Assembly: GCA_963556495.2 (NCBI GenBank)
Contig: OY747716.1
Location: 9,111,071 to 9,175,070, forward strand
DNA length: 64,000 nucleotides
DNA from: Valencia hispanica
Lineage: Eukaryota > Chordata > Actinopteri > Cyprinodontiformes > Valenciidae
Direction: 5' to 3'
Made by a program: the position numbers and the translations under genes. The notes under the pieces are model-generated. The model was not told where the DNA came from and ran no database searches. It saw only the letters and a list, made by a program, of their open reading frames with translations. Numbering within the stretch: position 1 is the stretch's first letter; every line of letters starts with the position of its first letter. Shown piece after piece: positions 1 through 10,670 of the stretch.

Positions 1-1200
1 CTACACCTAAATTTCGGGCCTGATCAGTAGTTTCTAGCTGTATGAACCAAACCTGTATGCTGACTGTTGATCGTTCCTCTTTAAGTCCAAAGACCTCCAG
101 CTGGAGAAAGTTATGACACATCCATCCATTGATTTGCTCGATGCATTTACTTAGGGTTTGGATGGGCTCAAAGTCACCTGGTGACATTGTAATGTAAAGC
201 TGAGTATCATCCGGATAGTTATGGTAGCTAATCTTACTAGTTGTTGTAATCTGGGCTAGTGGGAACATGTAGATATTAAATAAGAGGGGCCTCAGAATTG
301 AGGCCTGGGTTACCCCACATGTGATTTCTGTTCGTTTGATGAAAAGTTTCCTATTGAAACAAAAAAGTACCTGTTCTTTAGGTAAGACTCGAACCAGCCA
401 ATTACTTCACCAGAGAGTCAGACCCAGCTCTCCAGTCGTTCCAATAGTATATCATGATCAACAGTGTCAAATCTTGCACTGAGGTCTAACAGAACCAGCA
501 CTGTGGTTCTACCACAGTCTGTATTTATGCGGATGTCATTGAAAACTTTGACGAGGGCAGTCTCATTGCTGTGGTGAGCATAGAAACCAGACTGAAAAAC
601 ATCAAAGTGGTTGGTCATTTTTATGAAGCTAGTTAACTGCTGAAACACAGCTTTTTCAATAATTTTACTGATGAATTGAAGATTAGAAATTGGCCTGTAG
701 TTCTGCATTAACGTATTGTCCAGATTATTCTTTTTTAGCAGTGGTTTAATAACTGCTGTTTTTAAAGCCTGGAGGAAGAGGCCTGACCGGAGGAATGGGT
801 TCACTATTTTAATCAGACACAATGGCAGGGAAAACTTTCTTAAGGAAAGCTGTGGGTAGGATATCAAGACAGTAAAAGGAGGAGCTTAATTGGTTAATGA
901 TTTCTTCTAGGATTTTTTGGTTTAATTCATGGAATTCTGACATTTGTTCTACCTAAGTGTTAGCTGGGTATAACAGTGGTAGTCGGCTCGGTGCTGTGGT
1001 ACAGACCGACTGTTAGAATCTTTTCAATGAAAAAGCTGGCAAATTCATTGCAAGCCCTGGTAGAATTTAGTTCAGGGGCTACCGTCATTGGAGGATTAGT
1101 TAGTCTTTCCACTGTTGCAAACAGAGTCCATAAGAGTTGCTGTAAGGCAATCAGAGATGAGACGTTTGCATATCGTGAATAAGACCGAGTTAGACTCGTG
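1..1200 (-). pseudogene. L2-clade LINE reverse transcriptase, decayed, runs off left edge
   Basis: This is the reverse-transcriptase part of a non-LTR retrotransposon read on the minus strand. From about 1190 downward one can read the pre-RT linker (ATVERLTNPP, NEFASFF), then NYRPISNLQFISKIIE, LLDLSARFDTVDHDILLERL (first catalytic block) and, after a frameshift near 415, GVTQASILRPLLF and YPDDTQLYI, where the family normally has GVPQGSILGPLLF and YADDTQLY. The order and wording of these blocks match vertebrate L2 elements. The longest open stretch is 418-867 (149 codons). At least two frameshifts, and Ala to Pro in the YADD box, show it is dead. The C-terminal part and 3' UTR would lie left of position 1. 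No endonuclease domain is seen on the right. L2 assignment is confident; exact subfamily is not known. Confidence 0.88.
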
Positions 1201-1504
1201 ATCCTGACGTTTCACCCCACCCACTTCTTCAACAAATGGCAACCTCAGACAGAATTTTTTCTACATAAAACAGCTCACAGGACATATAATTGGGCTATAG
1301 ACTAGAGGAAGTTCATTGAAAAAAGGAGTGGATGAGAACTTTAAAGCATTTGATCATAAAAGGAAAATAAATGTGAAGTATTTTTTTCACTTTGCATAAT
1401 AATAATGTGTTTAATAAAGTTGTATCTGTCTCTCAGAGCGCTTGTTTCTGTCCTCCTCTCCAGACCTGCATAGATTTTGTCTTCATCCTCCTCTCCTGTC
1501 TCTT
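1201..1504. other. no recognisable feature
   Basis: AT-rich sequence between the L2 relic and a LINE-type tail. I saw no conserved reading frame on either strand and no terminal repeats. Confidence 0.5.
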
Positions 1505-1580
1505 CAAGGATTCAATAATTTATTTATTGTCATTCATAACATGTCAGACATGACGTAGAGTGAAATTGTTTCCTTGTTTC
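1505..1580 (-). repeat. LINE-type 3' tail fragment
   Basis: The stretch reading ATTTATTGTCATTC followed by GTGAAATTG resembles, in reverse, the 3' ends of fish LINE/SINE copies that contain a TTTATTGTCATTG-like motif. Only the tail is present, so the family is not assigned. Confidence 0.35.
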
Positions 1581-1719
1581 CTGGTTCAGCCCAAAACCAT
1601 AATAAAATAGTGGTAAAGAAAAATATAGAGAAGAATAAAATGGTAATAATGAATTTGTGTATAAATTCCTCTCTTGTTTTTCATGATTAAAACCACGAGA
1701 ACATGGCTTTTTTCTAGGA

Positions 1720-1935
1720 ATGCACAATATATTGGAACCAACATCGATATTGGCCGATTAATCATTTTTTTACCCCAATGGTATTGGTCCGATAAATAAA
1801 ACTGAGACAATATTAAAAACTGTTGCTTATTTCCATCTTTGTAAGAGACTTATGTAATATAAATAATATCATAAATATTGGTTATCGGCCATAAGAGCAA
1901 TAATAATACCAAAAATCGGCATTGCCGCAAGTTTT
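1720..1935. mobile_element. hAT-type MITE fragment (ATATTGG/CCGATA-rich)
   Basis: Repeated CGATATTGGCC, ATTGGTCCGATAA and TTGGTTATCGGCC motifs in both orientations are typical of short non-autonomous fish hAT elements whose ends are rich in ATATCGGCC. No coding part and no clear target-site duplication were found. Confidence 0.4.
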
Positions 1936-2990
1936 TAGATCAGTGTAACGCTACTTTTGACCCTGTCCTCCTACGATGTCCTGCCCCAGCCTTTCTGTCC
2001 ACATTTTTATGTGCTCACTAAGAAAATAAGCAAAATGACAGATAACTTCCAAATTGACAAGAAAGTTACAGAGTGGTGAACTAAATAATTCATCATCACC
2101 TCGGAAAAGCAGGCTTCTGTCCCCAAAAAACTGAATGACAACTACAACCTGCCTGAGGACTTCCTGCCAGTACTGTCAGTCCTGCTACCAGTGGCTGATG
2201 ATTGCTGAGGTCATGATCTGAGTTTTCCTTATGGTCACAAATGCATTCAGGATGTTTCCAGTTAGAGAAACCACTAATGAACTGGTTTTATTCGTTCAAA
2301 ATTTGATGCAGGAAAAAAACGATAATAGTCTACCTGTGGTCGGTGAACAAGTGATCTTGTCTTTTTCCACTTAGGACGTGACAGCACAGCAGATAATTAT
2401 GTTTGGGCGCATTTTACTGCCGAAACCTCGATCACTGGATGAAGCTAGATATCTGGTCATCTGATTATGAAAAGCAGCAGCTCCATGATCGATCAGAACA
2501 GCGCAAGAATCTTCGTTAACTGTTCCCAAACAATGTTGCGTCCCACACTCTGGTGTCTAAACCCAGTATGAACTACCGCTGCTACAGCTAGCCTCAGGTT
2601 GTGTTGTGCAGCTAATGGACCGTTGTCCAAACAGGTTAATCTGCGAACAATCATTCATGATGTCTTCTTTATCCTGATTTTCCTACGGTTTAAAAAGAAC
2701 CAATAGATTGCAGACTTCTTACATGTTTTATGTTCAGGTTTCTCTCTTTCGTTTAAAGAAATAGCCTTTTTTTAAATCATCGCTCATTTTTTATTCTCTT
2801 TCTCCCACTGCCCGGTGACAGTCAGTGGAGCACCATTTGCTGGGGTAGAGGCGGGGCCTTTTACCATGGTTTCCACAATTGTGCCTTATGAACTTTGTAA
2901 CTCTGTTAACGTAAAAAAATAGTGTGGATTTTATTGATTATCTGTGCCATATCTGAAATTTGAAGACAATTATTTTCTTTCTTCCTTATA
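1936..2990. other. unclassified sequence, no gene recognised
   Basis: About 1 kb with short protein-like runs on the plus strand (for example NLPEDFLPVLSVLLPVAD near 2150), all broken by stops. It could be a very old transposon or pseudogene. I could not match it to a family. Confidence 0.4.
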
Positions 2991-3789
2991 CTGCTCACAT
3001 GGGCCCCTGGGCATGTGCCCATAATACCCATTGGATAATCCGGCTTCGTTGAACAGTTACATTGTTGTTTCATGAGACCACAAGAAATTAAGATATTTGT
3101 TCTCATGTGCAGTTGCAAACTATAGTCTGACTCTTTCTATGGTGGTTTTGAAGTAATGGCTTTTTCCTTCCAAAGTAACCTTTTAGCTCATGATGGTACA
3201 TGACTGGTTTTAGTTGTGGATAGTGTCTTACCAGTTCCAGCCAGCATCTTCACAAGGTCTTCTGCTGTTGTTCTGGGGTTGATTTGCACATTTTGCACTA
3301 AAAACGTTCCTCTCTAGGACTCAGAATTCGTCTAATTTCCAAGCGGTATGATGGTTGTACATTACGATGTTTTTTTTACTTGCGTATCATTGTCTGAACG
3401 GATGAACGCGGGACCTTTAGACATCTGGAAATTGCAGCTAAGGATGACCTACACTTGTGGAGGTCCACAATTCTTCTCCTGATGTATTGGTTGATTGATC
3501 TTTTTCCATGCATCCACAGGTGTGCCACCAATTAACTCTAATGGCTTCAAGTTAAGCTCAGAATGTAAACATCTGGAGTTTTCTTTTTGTTTAAAGAGAC
3601 AAAAAAACGAGTCTATGATGAAAGAAATAAAAAAAATTAACATTTATTCTGACATTTCAAAAATACAAAAAAATATAGTAATATTTATTGATCTATGACA
3701 AAATTATCTTTACTCTGAATTGATGTTTGACAGTAAGGAAAAAAACAACTTTTTTCTAAAGTGTATGTAAATATCTGGTTTTAACTGTA
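2991..3789 (-). mobile_element. Tc1/mariner relic, 5' half with 5' terminal repeat
   Basis: Read on the minus strand this is the 5' half of a fish Tc1 transposon. It starts at 3789 with TACAGTTAAAACCAG, the Tc1 5' inverted-repeat start on a TA dinucleotide, followed by TTTACATACAC. It then gives the 5' UTR and the N-terminal transposase region, seen as nucleotide matches to GTGCAAATCAACCCCAGAAC and to the GTTTGCAACTGCACATG region. The 3' half, including the DDE catalytic core, is missing beyond about 2991. Frameshifts are dense, so no useful reading frame remains. Confidence 0.8.
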
Positions 3790-3865
3790 TAAGTACATAA
3801 AAAAATGGAACAGACTGGAAGCTCAAAAATTTAAATCCACCTGATAAACTAGTCCAGTACTTGTA

Positions 3866-3905
3866 ATAATTACCACCGCCTAGCTAGCTAGGCGGTGGTA
3901 ATTAT
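3866..3905. repeat. perfect 40-bp palindrome 1
   Basis: Every base pairs with its partner around the centre 3885/3886; the core is TAGCTAGCTA and the arms read outward as ACCACCGCC and its complement. There is no loop, so the DNA could extrude a cruciform or the RNA could fold into a 20-bp hairpin. It is followed 2 bp later by a second palindrome with the same type of core. Confidence 0.95.
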
Positions 3906-3907
3906 AA

Positions 3908-3945
3908 TTGAGTTATGTTGCTAGCTAGCTAGCAACATAACTCAA
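3908..3945. repeat. perfect 38-bp palindrome 2
   Basis: Symmetric about 3926/3927, with core GCTAGCTAGCTAGC and arms TTGAGTTATGTT and its complement. The arms are unrelated to those of palindrome 1, but both share the CTAGCTAG core. It lies about 75-155 bp beyond the Tc1 5' end at 3789. Confidence 0.95.
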
Positions 3946-4424
3946 AAAGCATCAGTGAGCCTTTTGGCCATTTATAAGTGATCAGCCTGTGGTGGCAATG
4001 AAGCGCGATCAGGTGTTTTTCACAAAAGATTGAAGCCCCACGAAAGGTTGCTGTCCTTCACAATACCTGTGAGCTGTCTGGCGATCTAGTCTTCAGCTCT
4101 AAAGGCCAAAAACTCCCAGACTTCTGCATCACTTCAGTTTGCCATTTCAGCTGATCCAGTTTACAACTGCTAAATGAACTCCCCATGTTTACTTACATTT
4201 GAAATACTGTTGCCGGCCAGAGCTCAGCACACATTCCACACGTCATCATGACATCACCCTATATTGCAGCAAGGCATGATCTTCATTCATATGTCCAGCG
4301 TTGCAGCAATATTGCGGTAATATTACTATCAAGCTTGCCGGCATGAATGCCGCAATATTCGTGCTTTGCCATGCTGCATGCTGTTCTGGCAATATTACCC
4401 TAATATGCCACCATGGTGTAACTT
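3946..4424. other. unclassified sequence
   Basis: No gene or known repeat recognised. There are several GCAATATTGC-like short inverted motifs (for example around 4300-4400) that may belong to an uncharacterised DNA element. Confidence 0.4.
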
Positions 4425-4437
4425 TTCAATCAATCAA

Positions 4438-4472
<35 letters not shown>

Positions 4473-5350
4473 TTTCATACAACAATTGCAACTCAAAATG
4501 ATTTGCAGAATTAAAATGACCCCACAAAGACCACATTCCCCCCCACATAATTAACAGCATGATCACAGTTATACCCCCCTCCCCCAGACCCACCCTTCAT
4601 GCACGCAAACACTTAAGGGCAGCAAGGTGAGCCAGGTTAGGAAACGCCATCAAAGGAGCCATCTGACCCAGGGCGCCCAAAGCAAGTAAGGCCAAGACCC
4701 CCACCTCCACCCAAGCGCTATCTGGAGAGCACCCAGGGAGCCACAGCTGACCACCACTCCCGAGGCAGAGGGCTCCCAAGAGGGAACACTGGAAGGATGA
4801 TTAAAATAGGTTAAAATATGAAAATAAACAGTGCATAAATAATACATTTTATCACTGTTTTACTGAGTAAAACATTGAGTGCATGTTCTTACTTTAGAGA
4901 TGAAAAGGAGACGGCTGCCAGAGGAGTGCAGCGACCGCAAAGATTCGTATGGTAAAAGCAGTTCTGAAAGATAACAAGGCCCAAGACCATTAAGACGCTT
5001 AAGAAACATTGAAAGCACCTTAAAATCAATCCTAAAACATATGGGGAGCAAATGCAATGAATTTAAGACCGGTGTAATGTGCTCCCGCCTCCTGGTCTTC
5101 GTGAGGAAACATGCTGCTGAATTTTGTAGAAGTTGTAAACCGGATGTACTCTTTTTGAGAAGACCAGAAAGCTAATGGTGATAAAATAATGTAGTAATGT
5201 CTCTGTGTTGGCCTGAGAAAGATTGGGGCGGACTCTGGCAGTATTCTTTTGATAAACATTAAATTTACAGAAAATGTTTACAGTGAGACCAAGTACAAGT
5301 GATTTGATGATTTTGGGGGGATCTGACATTAAGCTGTTTGGGGGAGGGGG
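4425..5350 (-). pseudogene. L2-clade LINE, C-terminal RT region plus 3' UTR
   Basis: On the minus strand the upper part gives the end of an L2-type ORF2: RVRPNLSQANTETLLHYF, then TKTRRREHITPVLNSLHLLP (after frameshifts), FRIDFKVLSMFLKRLNGLG and YLSELLLPYESLRSLHSSG. These match the L2 pattern of alpha-helical repeats after the RT. The 3' UTR follows (about 4860 down to 4460) and ends in TATAAAGATTGATTG with an (AATC)n tail at 4427-4455. A related 3' UTR lies on the plus strand at 35630-36262, and a third copy at 62705-64000. The 5' part including the YADD box is absent. Confidence 0.85.
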
Positions 5351-5384
5351 GGAGGGGGGTTGCAAGTTTCATTCACCCATTTAC

Positions 5385-5622
5385 ATAGTGGTGGTAGTGA
5401 GCTACATTGTAGTCACAGCTGCACTAGGGAACACTGACAAAAGTGAGGCTGCCATACACACAGGCGCCACCGGGCCCTCTAAACCACCACCAGCAGTCGA
5501 GGCAGGTGAAGTGTCTTGCCCAAGGACAAAACGACTTAGACAGATGGAGCTGGGGTTCAAACCGGGGCAACCCACCAGTTACAGGATGATGTTGTACCAC
5601 CTGAGCCACGGTCACCCCAGAA
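5385..5622 (-). mobile_element. tRNA-derived SINE with pol III A and B boxes
   Basis: Read on the minus strand, the head at 5622-5545 carries an A-box-like GTGGCTCAGGTGGT (5597-5609 region) and a B-box-like CCGGTTTGAACCCC (5552-5564) at tRNA-like spacing. The body contains TTGGGCAAGACACTT, a motif common in fish SINEs. The element appears to end near 5385. No flanking target-site duplication was evident. Confidence 0.65.
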
Positions 5623-6059
5623 GAACAAGGCAGAGAGGTAAGAATTGTTTTGTTTAATAATTAGTTCTGGTAATTTTAAAATGAGCAGCTTACCGAATGT
5701 GTAGGTGGAAACGCCAGGGAGGTTTGAGTGAAATCTGGAATGGAGGTGAGCGTGTTGGAAATTCAGGGGTGATGTTTGTGATAGGGGGCACATAGAAGAT
5801 TGAAAGGAAAGAAGACAAGATTCTGTTTCTAAAGAGGTTGGCATTTTGGAGGGCAGAGAAAGGTTTGCAGTAGGATGAAGATGACAAAGAGGAAGCTAGT
5901 AACCAGTCATGGAATTATCTGGATTACGAACAGAACTGAGCTTGAGTTCGAGGCAACAGGGATTTCTCAAGAGCGGAATCCCTGAATCAGAGACCTTGAA
6001 TGAAAACGGGAACGTGAATGGGTTAAAGATGCATACCGGTGCCTATGTCCTGCGGGTGA
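5623..6059. other. unclassified sequence
   Basis: No gene or repeat recognised; reading frames here are short and chance-like. Confidence 0.4.
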
Positions 6060-7063
6060 GACATTCCTACTTCCGGGTTTAAATTTGCCGATCTTCTTGA
6101 CCAACCTCTATGTACATATATATAGTATATACCATTGGAAAGCCAAGTGTCTTGTGATTCCAATGATATATGCAGATCTAGGATAAAATCCTAACTCTAG
6201 ACACACTAAGCGCTTTTGCCAACCCCCTCCAGAAAGAAGTATGTCAAACTTACCATTCGTAGCCTCATATAAGTGACAAAACCGAGTAAACTCGAACAAA
6301 TAGTCTTTTTACATCCATAAAGTGGTTAGTACAGGACAAGTCTAAAGTCCGTAAAAAGCGAAAATCCACGTAAAAAAATTGTAGTGTTTTTCTTTTGTTC
6401 CTTTTCCGCATCGTCTTTCTATTGTCATCACATCTACTGATATGCTCACAAAAGACTACAGATTTCATTACGCATGCCTGGAAGTGTTAGCTATTGATTG
6501 ATACCTTACTTGATCCAATAGGTACGATGTGGCAAAATCTTCAACTGTTGGCCGATGGGTGAAAATGTCCATCCGTCATTATTCAGAATGTAATTCGAAC
6601 CAATCACGGCACAGAATTCTAAAGATTGACACATAGCCATGAATAGCCAATGGAATGCTGTAAACGCAGATTTATCACATGACGGGGTGGGCTTATCACT
6701 TGGCTTGTAACTGGCGTGCGTAATTCTACCTCATTCGGCCGAGACTTCGAAGGATCATGCACAGTTACACACCAGCAACAAAATTTCTACAACATAGCAA
6801 AACACACACAAATAAGAAAATGTGGCGTAAGCCGTGGAGTATTTTTTACAAAGAGATAGGGATAATTCATACATGTTTTTATCAGAGTAGGACAGCGATG
6901 TGCCCAGTACTTCTTTTGGGGAGGACGCATCTTCAGGAGAGGTACAAACTGTTCGACAAGTAAGCAGGCTACAACTTTGATGAAATACTGATGGTAAAGA
7001 ATTGAAAAATCAAAGTACAGCAAGATGTAATTTTACATACACAGGTCCATTATTTATTTATTA
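6060..7063 (+). mobile_element. 5' non-coding region of a piggyBac element
   Basis: This segment precedes the piggyBac transposase relic. Parts of it (GTACATATATATAG near 6112, TTGTGATTCCAATGATATA near 6150, CTTTTTACATCCATAA near 6305, CTTGATCCAATAGGTAC near 6510, GTGGCAAAATCTTCAACTG near 6530) recur in reverse orientation at 40960-41676, and some recur at 28430-28640 and 51144-51620. It is therefore a repeat family, taken here as the piggyBac 5' end. The expected TTAACCC left terminus was not seen intact. Confidence 0.6.
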
Positions 7064-8046
7064 TTGTTTACTTTACGTTATAGGACTTCTGAGGAGGATT
7101 CAGATAATGACTGGGTCCTGTCATGTGCTTCCAAGTCCTTAGAGAGCACACCCCAATCCTCCCACCTGAAGTGGCCAAAAAAAAGGAAATCAGCAGGAAG
7201 TGGACAAGGTAGGAGAGGGGGAAAGGGGAGGGCCAGGACCAGCAGTGGTCAAACCAGTTCTCCAGGAATGTTTGAAGAGTCCTGGATTGATGCATGAGTT
7301 CAGGATATTACACCCCTACCACCCATTTTCCAATCTCATCGTCCACCAAGACCTCAGCTCATTTCTTCAGCTTCAAACACACCTTTTCAGCTTTTTCAAA
7401 AGTGCCATACTACAAACCATAATTTATAACACAAATGTGCATGCAAGACACATGTCAACACCAACCGCCAAATGGACTGACATATATTTGAAAGATATCC
7501 GCTGTTCATTTACTGATTATTGGAGAAAGGCAAAGCTGTATGGACTTCCCTTTCCAAAATCAGTGATGACCCGTAAAAGGTTCCTACAGATATGCCATTC
7601 CCTGCACTTTAGCAGTAGGGCAGAGGAGGCTGCTTATAATCAGAAGACGGAGACACTAAATTCTAATTGTCCGTGTAAGACCAAACCTTTGTATAGAGAG
7701 CTGAGGGAGGGATGGAGAAGTAATTATCATCCCAATCAAAACATCCATTGATGAGCGCATGGTTGCATCCATATCACGCATCGGCGTGAAGCAATTTATG
7801 AAGAGCAAGCCAACATGCTAGGGATACAAGCTTTTTGTTCTGGTGAATTCCTCAAATGGCTACACCTGGGATTTTCTTGTTCATGATGAAAGGTCACATG
7901 AACTTAGAAGGAAAGAGCTAAGTTATGACTCTTTCATGCAGCTGGTGAACACCAAAGTACTGGGCACAGGATGTAACATTTTGGTGGAAAATCTGTATAC
8001 TAGTCCAATACTCTTCTGTGACCTCATACAAAAAAAGATATATCCC
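7064..8046 (+). pseudogene. piggyBac-type transposase (PGBD4-like), C-terminally truncated
   Basis: The segment encodes a DDD transposase of the piggyBac superfamily that would cut and paste at TTAA sites. An acidic N-terminus (SEEDSDNDW) follows an acceptor-like TTATAG. Then, across frames, come PPRPQLISSASNTPFQLF, SAILQTIIYNTN, CSFTDYWRKAKLYGLPFPKS, RKRFLQICHSLHFS, ELREGWRSNYHPNQNI, SIDERMVAS, GYKLFVLVNSSNGYTWDFLV, LSYDSFMQLVN and LGTGCNILVENLYTSPILFCDL. SIDERMV contains one expected catalytic Asp. The family's VENLYTSP block normally reads VDNFYTSP, so the Asp there is changed to Glu. Frame changes near 7290, 7740 and 7820 and a stop in KPTC*GYK disable it. Similarity stops abruptly at about 8046, where a Rex1 LINE begins, so the Cys-rich C-terminus is gone. 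Confidence 0.88.
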
Positions 8047-8830
8047 CTTTCCTTTTCATGCTGTACACCTCAGACTTCCAGAATAACTCAGAGACCTGTC
8101 ATCTGCAGAAATACTCAGATGACTCTGCAATTGTCGGGTGTATCAGAGGTGGACAAGAAGCGGAATACAGAGAGCTGCTGGACCGCTTTCTGACATGGTT
8201 TGGAAACAATCTTCTTACAAAACACATGATGGAAACACTATATCCATCATGGATGAAGAAGTAGAGGTGGTTGAGAAGTATAAATACCTTGGAGTTCACC
8301 TGGACAACAGACTGGACTGGAGGCACAACAGTGAAGCAGTCTACAAGAAGGGACAGAGCAGACTGTACTTCTTGAGGAAGCTTAGGCCCTTCAAGGTTTG
8401 CAGCAAGATGCTACAAAATCTTCTACAAGTCTGTTGTGGAGTGTAATCTCTTCAGCCATCATCTTTTGGGGTAGCAGCATCACAACCAGGGACTTAAAAG
8501 GGCCAAATAACCTGATAAAGAAGGCTGGTTCTGTTCTGTGGACAATTGTGGAACATTTGGATATGATGATGCAGAGAAGGATTCTTCACAAAATCAAAAA
8601 ACTTGTGGACAACCCTGAGCATCCTCTTCCTGAGACTATCCTGCAACAACAGAGCGTCTTCAGTTGGATACTTCTTTAGCTTCACTGCAACACAGACCGC
8701 TACAGGAAATCCTTCCTGCCCACAACCATCATGATGTAGAACAACTCTTTAAATAATTAATTGTATGAGCAACAACAATACCTAATTTCCCTCTAGGATC
8801 AATGAAGTATCTTTGAATTGAATTTGGATT
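8047..8830 (+). pseudogene. Rex1-type LINE, 3' part of ORF2 and tail
   Basis: This is the C-terminal half of a Rex1 (CR1-group) non-LTR retrotransposon. Readable blocks are LYTSDFQNNSETCHLQKYSD, then DDSAIVGCIRGGQEAEYREL (the YSDD box matches the family), KYKYLGVHLDNRLDW, YKKGQSRLYFLRKLRPF, WGSSITTRDL, LIKKAGSVLW and CNTDRYRKSFLP. It ends in the AATTGAATTTGGATTTG-type tail near 8815-8845. Frames change at about 8200, 8270 and 8420. The upstream RT blocks are missing, which is typical 5' truncation. The left junction lies directly in the piggyBac relic. Confidence 0.87.
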
Positions 8831-9112
8831 TGATTTAATTGAATAGGCTAACCCCTACTTTCAACTGGACATGTAAGCGATGCGTAATCAATGGGACCGT
8901 TACCACCAGAAGCGAAGTGTTGCGAATCGGAAGCATCTCAGAAGCGTGTCGCGGCCCTCTCCTAAATTTACATGGCACGTGTTGTGACACAGAGTGGGCG
9001 AAATTTGTCTGGTTTACATAACCATCAATAATTATGATCAACAATTTCAAATTAATATAATTTTTGATGAAGTTAAAGTTTTAATCTATTTATTTAATAT
9101 AATGTGGCAAGG

Positions 9113-9197
9113 TGCACAATGAGGTCCCAGGTGGGATTTGATCCCCAGAGTCCCAGGTAAGAGTCATGCGCGCTTACCAGTCAGCCAAATGGATATC
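9113..9197 (-). repeat. tRNA-like sequence (SINE head or tRNA pseudogene)
   Basis: On the minus strand TTTGGCTGACTGGTAAGCG resembles a D-arm/A box (9178-9190) and GGGGATCAAATCCC resembles a T-arm/B box (9133-9146). The separation is about that of a tRNA. The acceptor stem does not obviously pair, so an active tRNA is unlikely. It could be a SINE head or a tRNA pseudogene. Confidence 0.4.
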
Positions 9198-9570
9198 CTG
9201 TGGCCAAGTAGCCAGGGCGCATCATCAATCGGAAACACAGTGACAGGACCCCACACTGTCACAATAATATAATTAATGTTAGGGGCACCAGTTTCTACCC
9301 GAGAAGCGCTTGTAATCCCAAACACCCATTCTCTTCTGAAAGGTATAATTTCAAAACGCCGCAGACAATAATTGCTCGCATACACCAAGTAATCACAGAA
9401 AACTTCTCTTTAAGCTAAAGCAATTCATTAAGAAAACAGATCAACCTTACAGACAAAATGTTTCTATTCTAAAGCGTGCAACTACTACTGACTTTGGAAA
9501 AATTGATAATATCGGAATGGAACGAACAATAATAAGCTTCACAGAATCATTTCAAAACATCGCTTCTTAT
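9198..9570. other. unclassified sequence
   Basis: No gene recognised. On the minus strand, ACTGGTGCCCCTAACATTA (near 9280) is loosely like an LTR-retroelement primer-binding site, but nothing else confirms it. Confidence 0.3.
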
Positions 9571-10330
9571 AAAAGAAAGGAGGGGGACGTCATGTGTTAG
9601 TTCTTCCCGTAGGTAGAACTAAGACATGCGCAGATGTGGAGGCTAAAGGGGTTTTAGCCACCGGGAGATGGGTTAATCCCTTGCTCCAGGGGGGCCCAAG
9701 TAAGAGACAGTCTGTAGGACAAGGGTCATAAAACTTATCTCTGGGCCAAGATGGAGGACAGCACATGGAGTGTAAGGAGACAAAGGGCCAAACTAGCTTT
9801 GGCTATAATGGGGGCAGAGCACATGTTATGTACTGTCCACATGGAAGGCCACAGCTTTAACTAATAGACAAAGAAAGATAGAGTTAACCTTTCAGCTAAC
9901 AGAGCCCAGCTCTGCAGACCCGGTGATCAGAGAGCAAGAGAGAGGGTAGAACGAGGAAGAGAGAGATAGAGTGGGATCTGCTCAGGATAAAAACCAGTTT
10001 AAAACACACAGCAAATGAAAGAGCTACAGCTTTTTCCGTATTTATCTGCGCTGACACAAGATTAGGATAAATGAACCAGTTCAGTCTTACTTTGCTTTGA
10101 GGGAGGTTCAGTCCACAAAGAGGGGAGCAAAATGTGTCCGTAATTGAGCAACAGAGAGAAACAAAACCTTCCGCAGGGTTCTTAAGAACCTCTGTCCTGG
10201 GTGCAGGCCTGACAGCTGTGAATTGACGTTGTAAAGAATTGTCTTGGAACAATTCTAATCTCACCCAGGGCTGGGTGCGCAAACAGATGCTGGGTAGACG
10301 GTTGTTCTTCGAAGGTCTGAAAAGTGGTTT
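9571..10330 (+). repeat. possible LTR-like region after a purine tract
   Basis: A purine run AAAAGAAAGGAGGGGGA at 9571-9587 is followed at 9593 by TGTGTTAGTTC. That layout resembles a polypurine tract next to the TG start of a long terminal repeat. The next ~700 bp lack reading frames and contain a C-poor, purine-rich stretch (9925-9970). No matching second LTR, gag or pol was found, so this remains weak. Confidence 0.25.
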
Positions 10331-10670
10331 CTTTCTCGCCCCGCAGGTCAGAAGTCACATGGATTCATCGACGAATAGCGTGTCTCCTTGCATTGCCAAG
10401 CAACAACGGAATGACAAGATGCTGACCCCTTCTATAAACTTTGTGATGTCATCGTTGGCCATGGCCAATGGGAATGTGTTGGGGAGAAGGCAAGGACAGA
10501 AATATTTAAAATTTTGGGAGTGGATGGTGAGTTGATGGTACTTACTAGCAGAATTAATAATTTTCCCTGAATACTACCCTTTAAGTTATGCAATTGCAGT
10601 TCTCCTGTGATTTCCTGATCTCCCGGGACCTGCTGGGTGGAATGCTTTCGTGACTGATACTCATCTAAAA
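10331..10670. repeat. unclassified interspersed repeat, copy 1
   Basis: The part at 10495-10665 is closely similar to 15880-16062 (shared TTTGGGAGTGGATGGTGAG, ACTACCCTTTAAGTTATGCA and TCTCCTGTGATTTCCTGATC). The part at 10425-10480 is similar to 33825-33885 (shared AACTTTGTGATGTCAT and AATGTGTTG). A shorter relative is at 28925-28975. No terminal inverted repeats or coding region were seen, so the class is unknown. Confidence 0.65.

Noticed and set aside
5274..5657. 127-codon plus-strand frame
   Set aside because: It runs antisense through a SINE and an L2 relic; no protein similarity.
9113..9197. Functional tRNA gene
   Set aside because: A and B boxes are only approximate and the acceptor stem does not pair, so it is listed only as tRNA-like.
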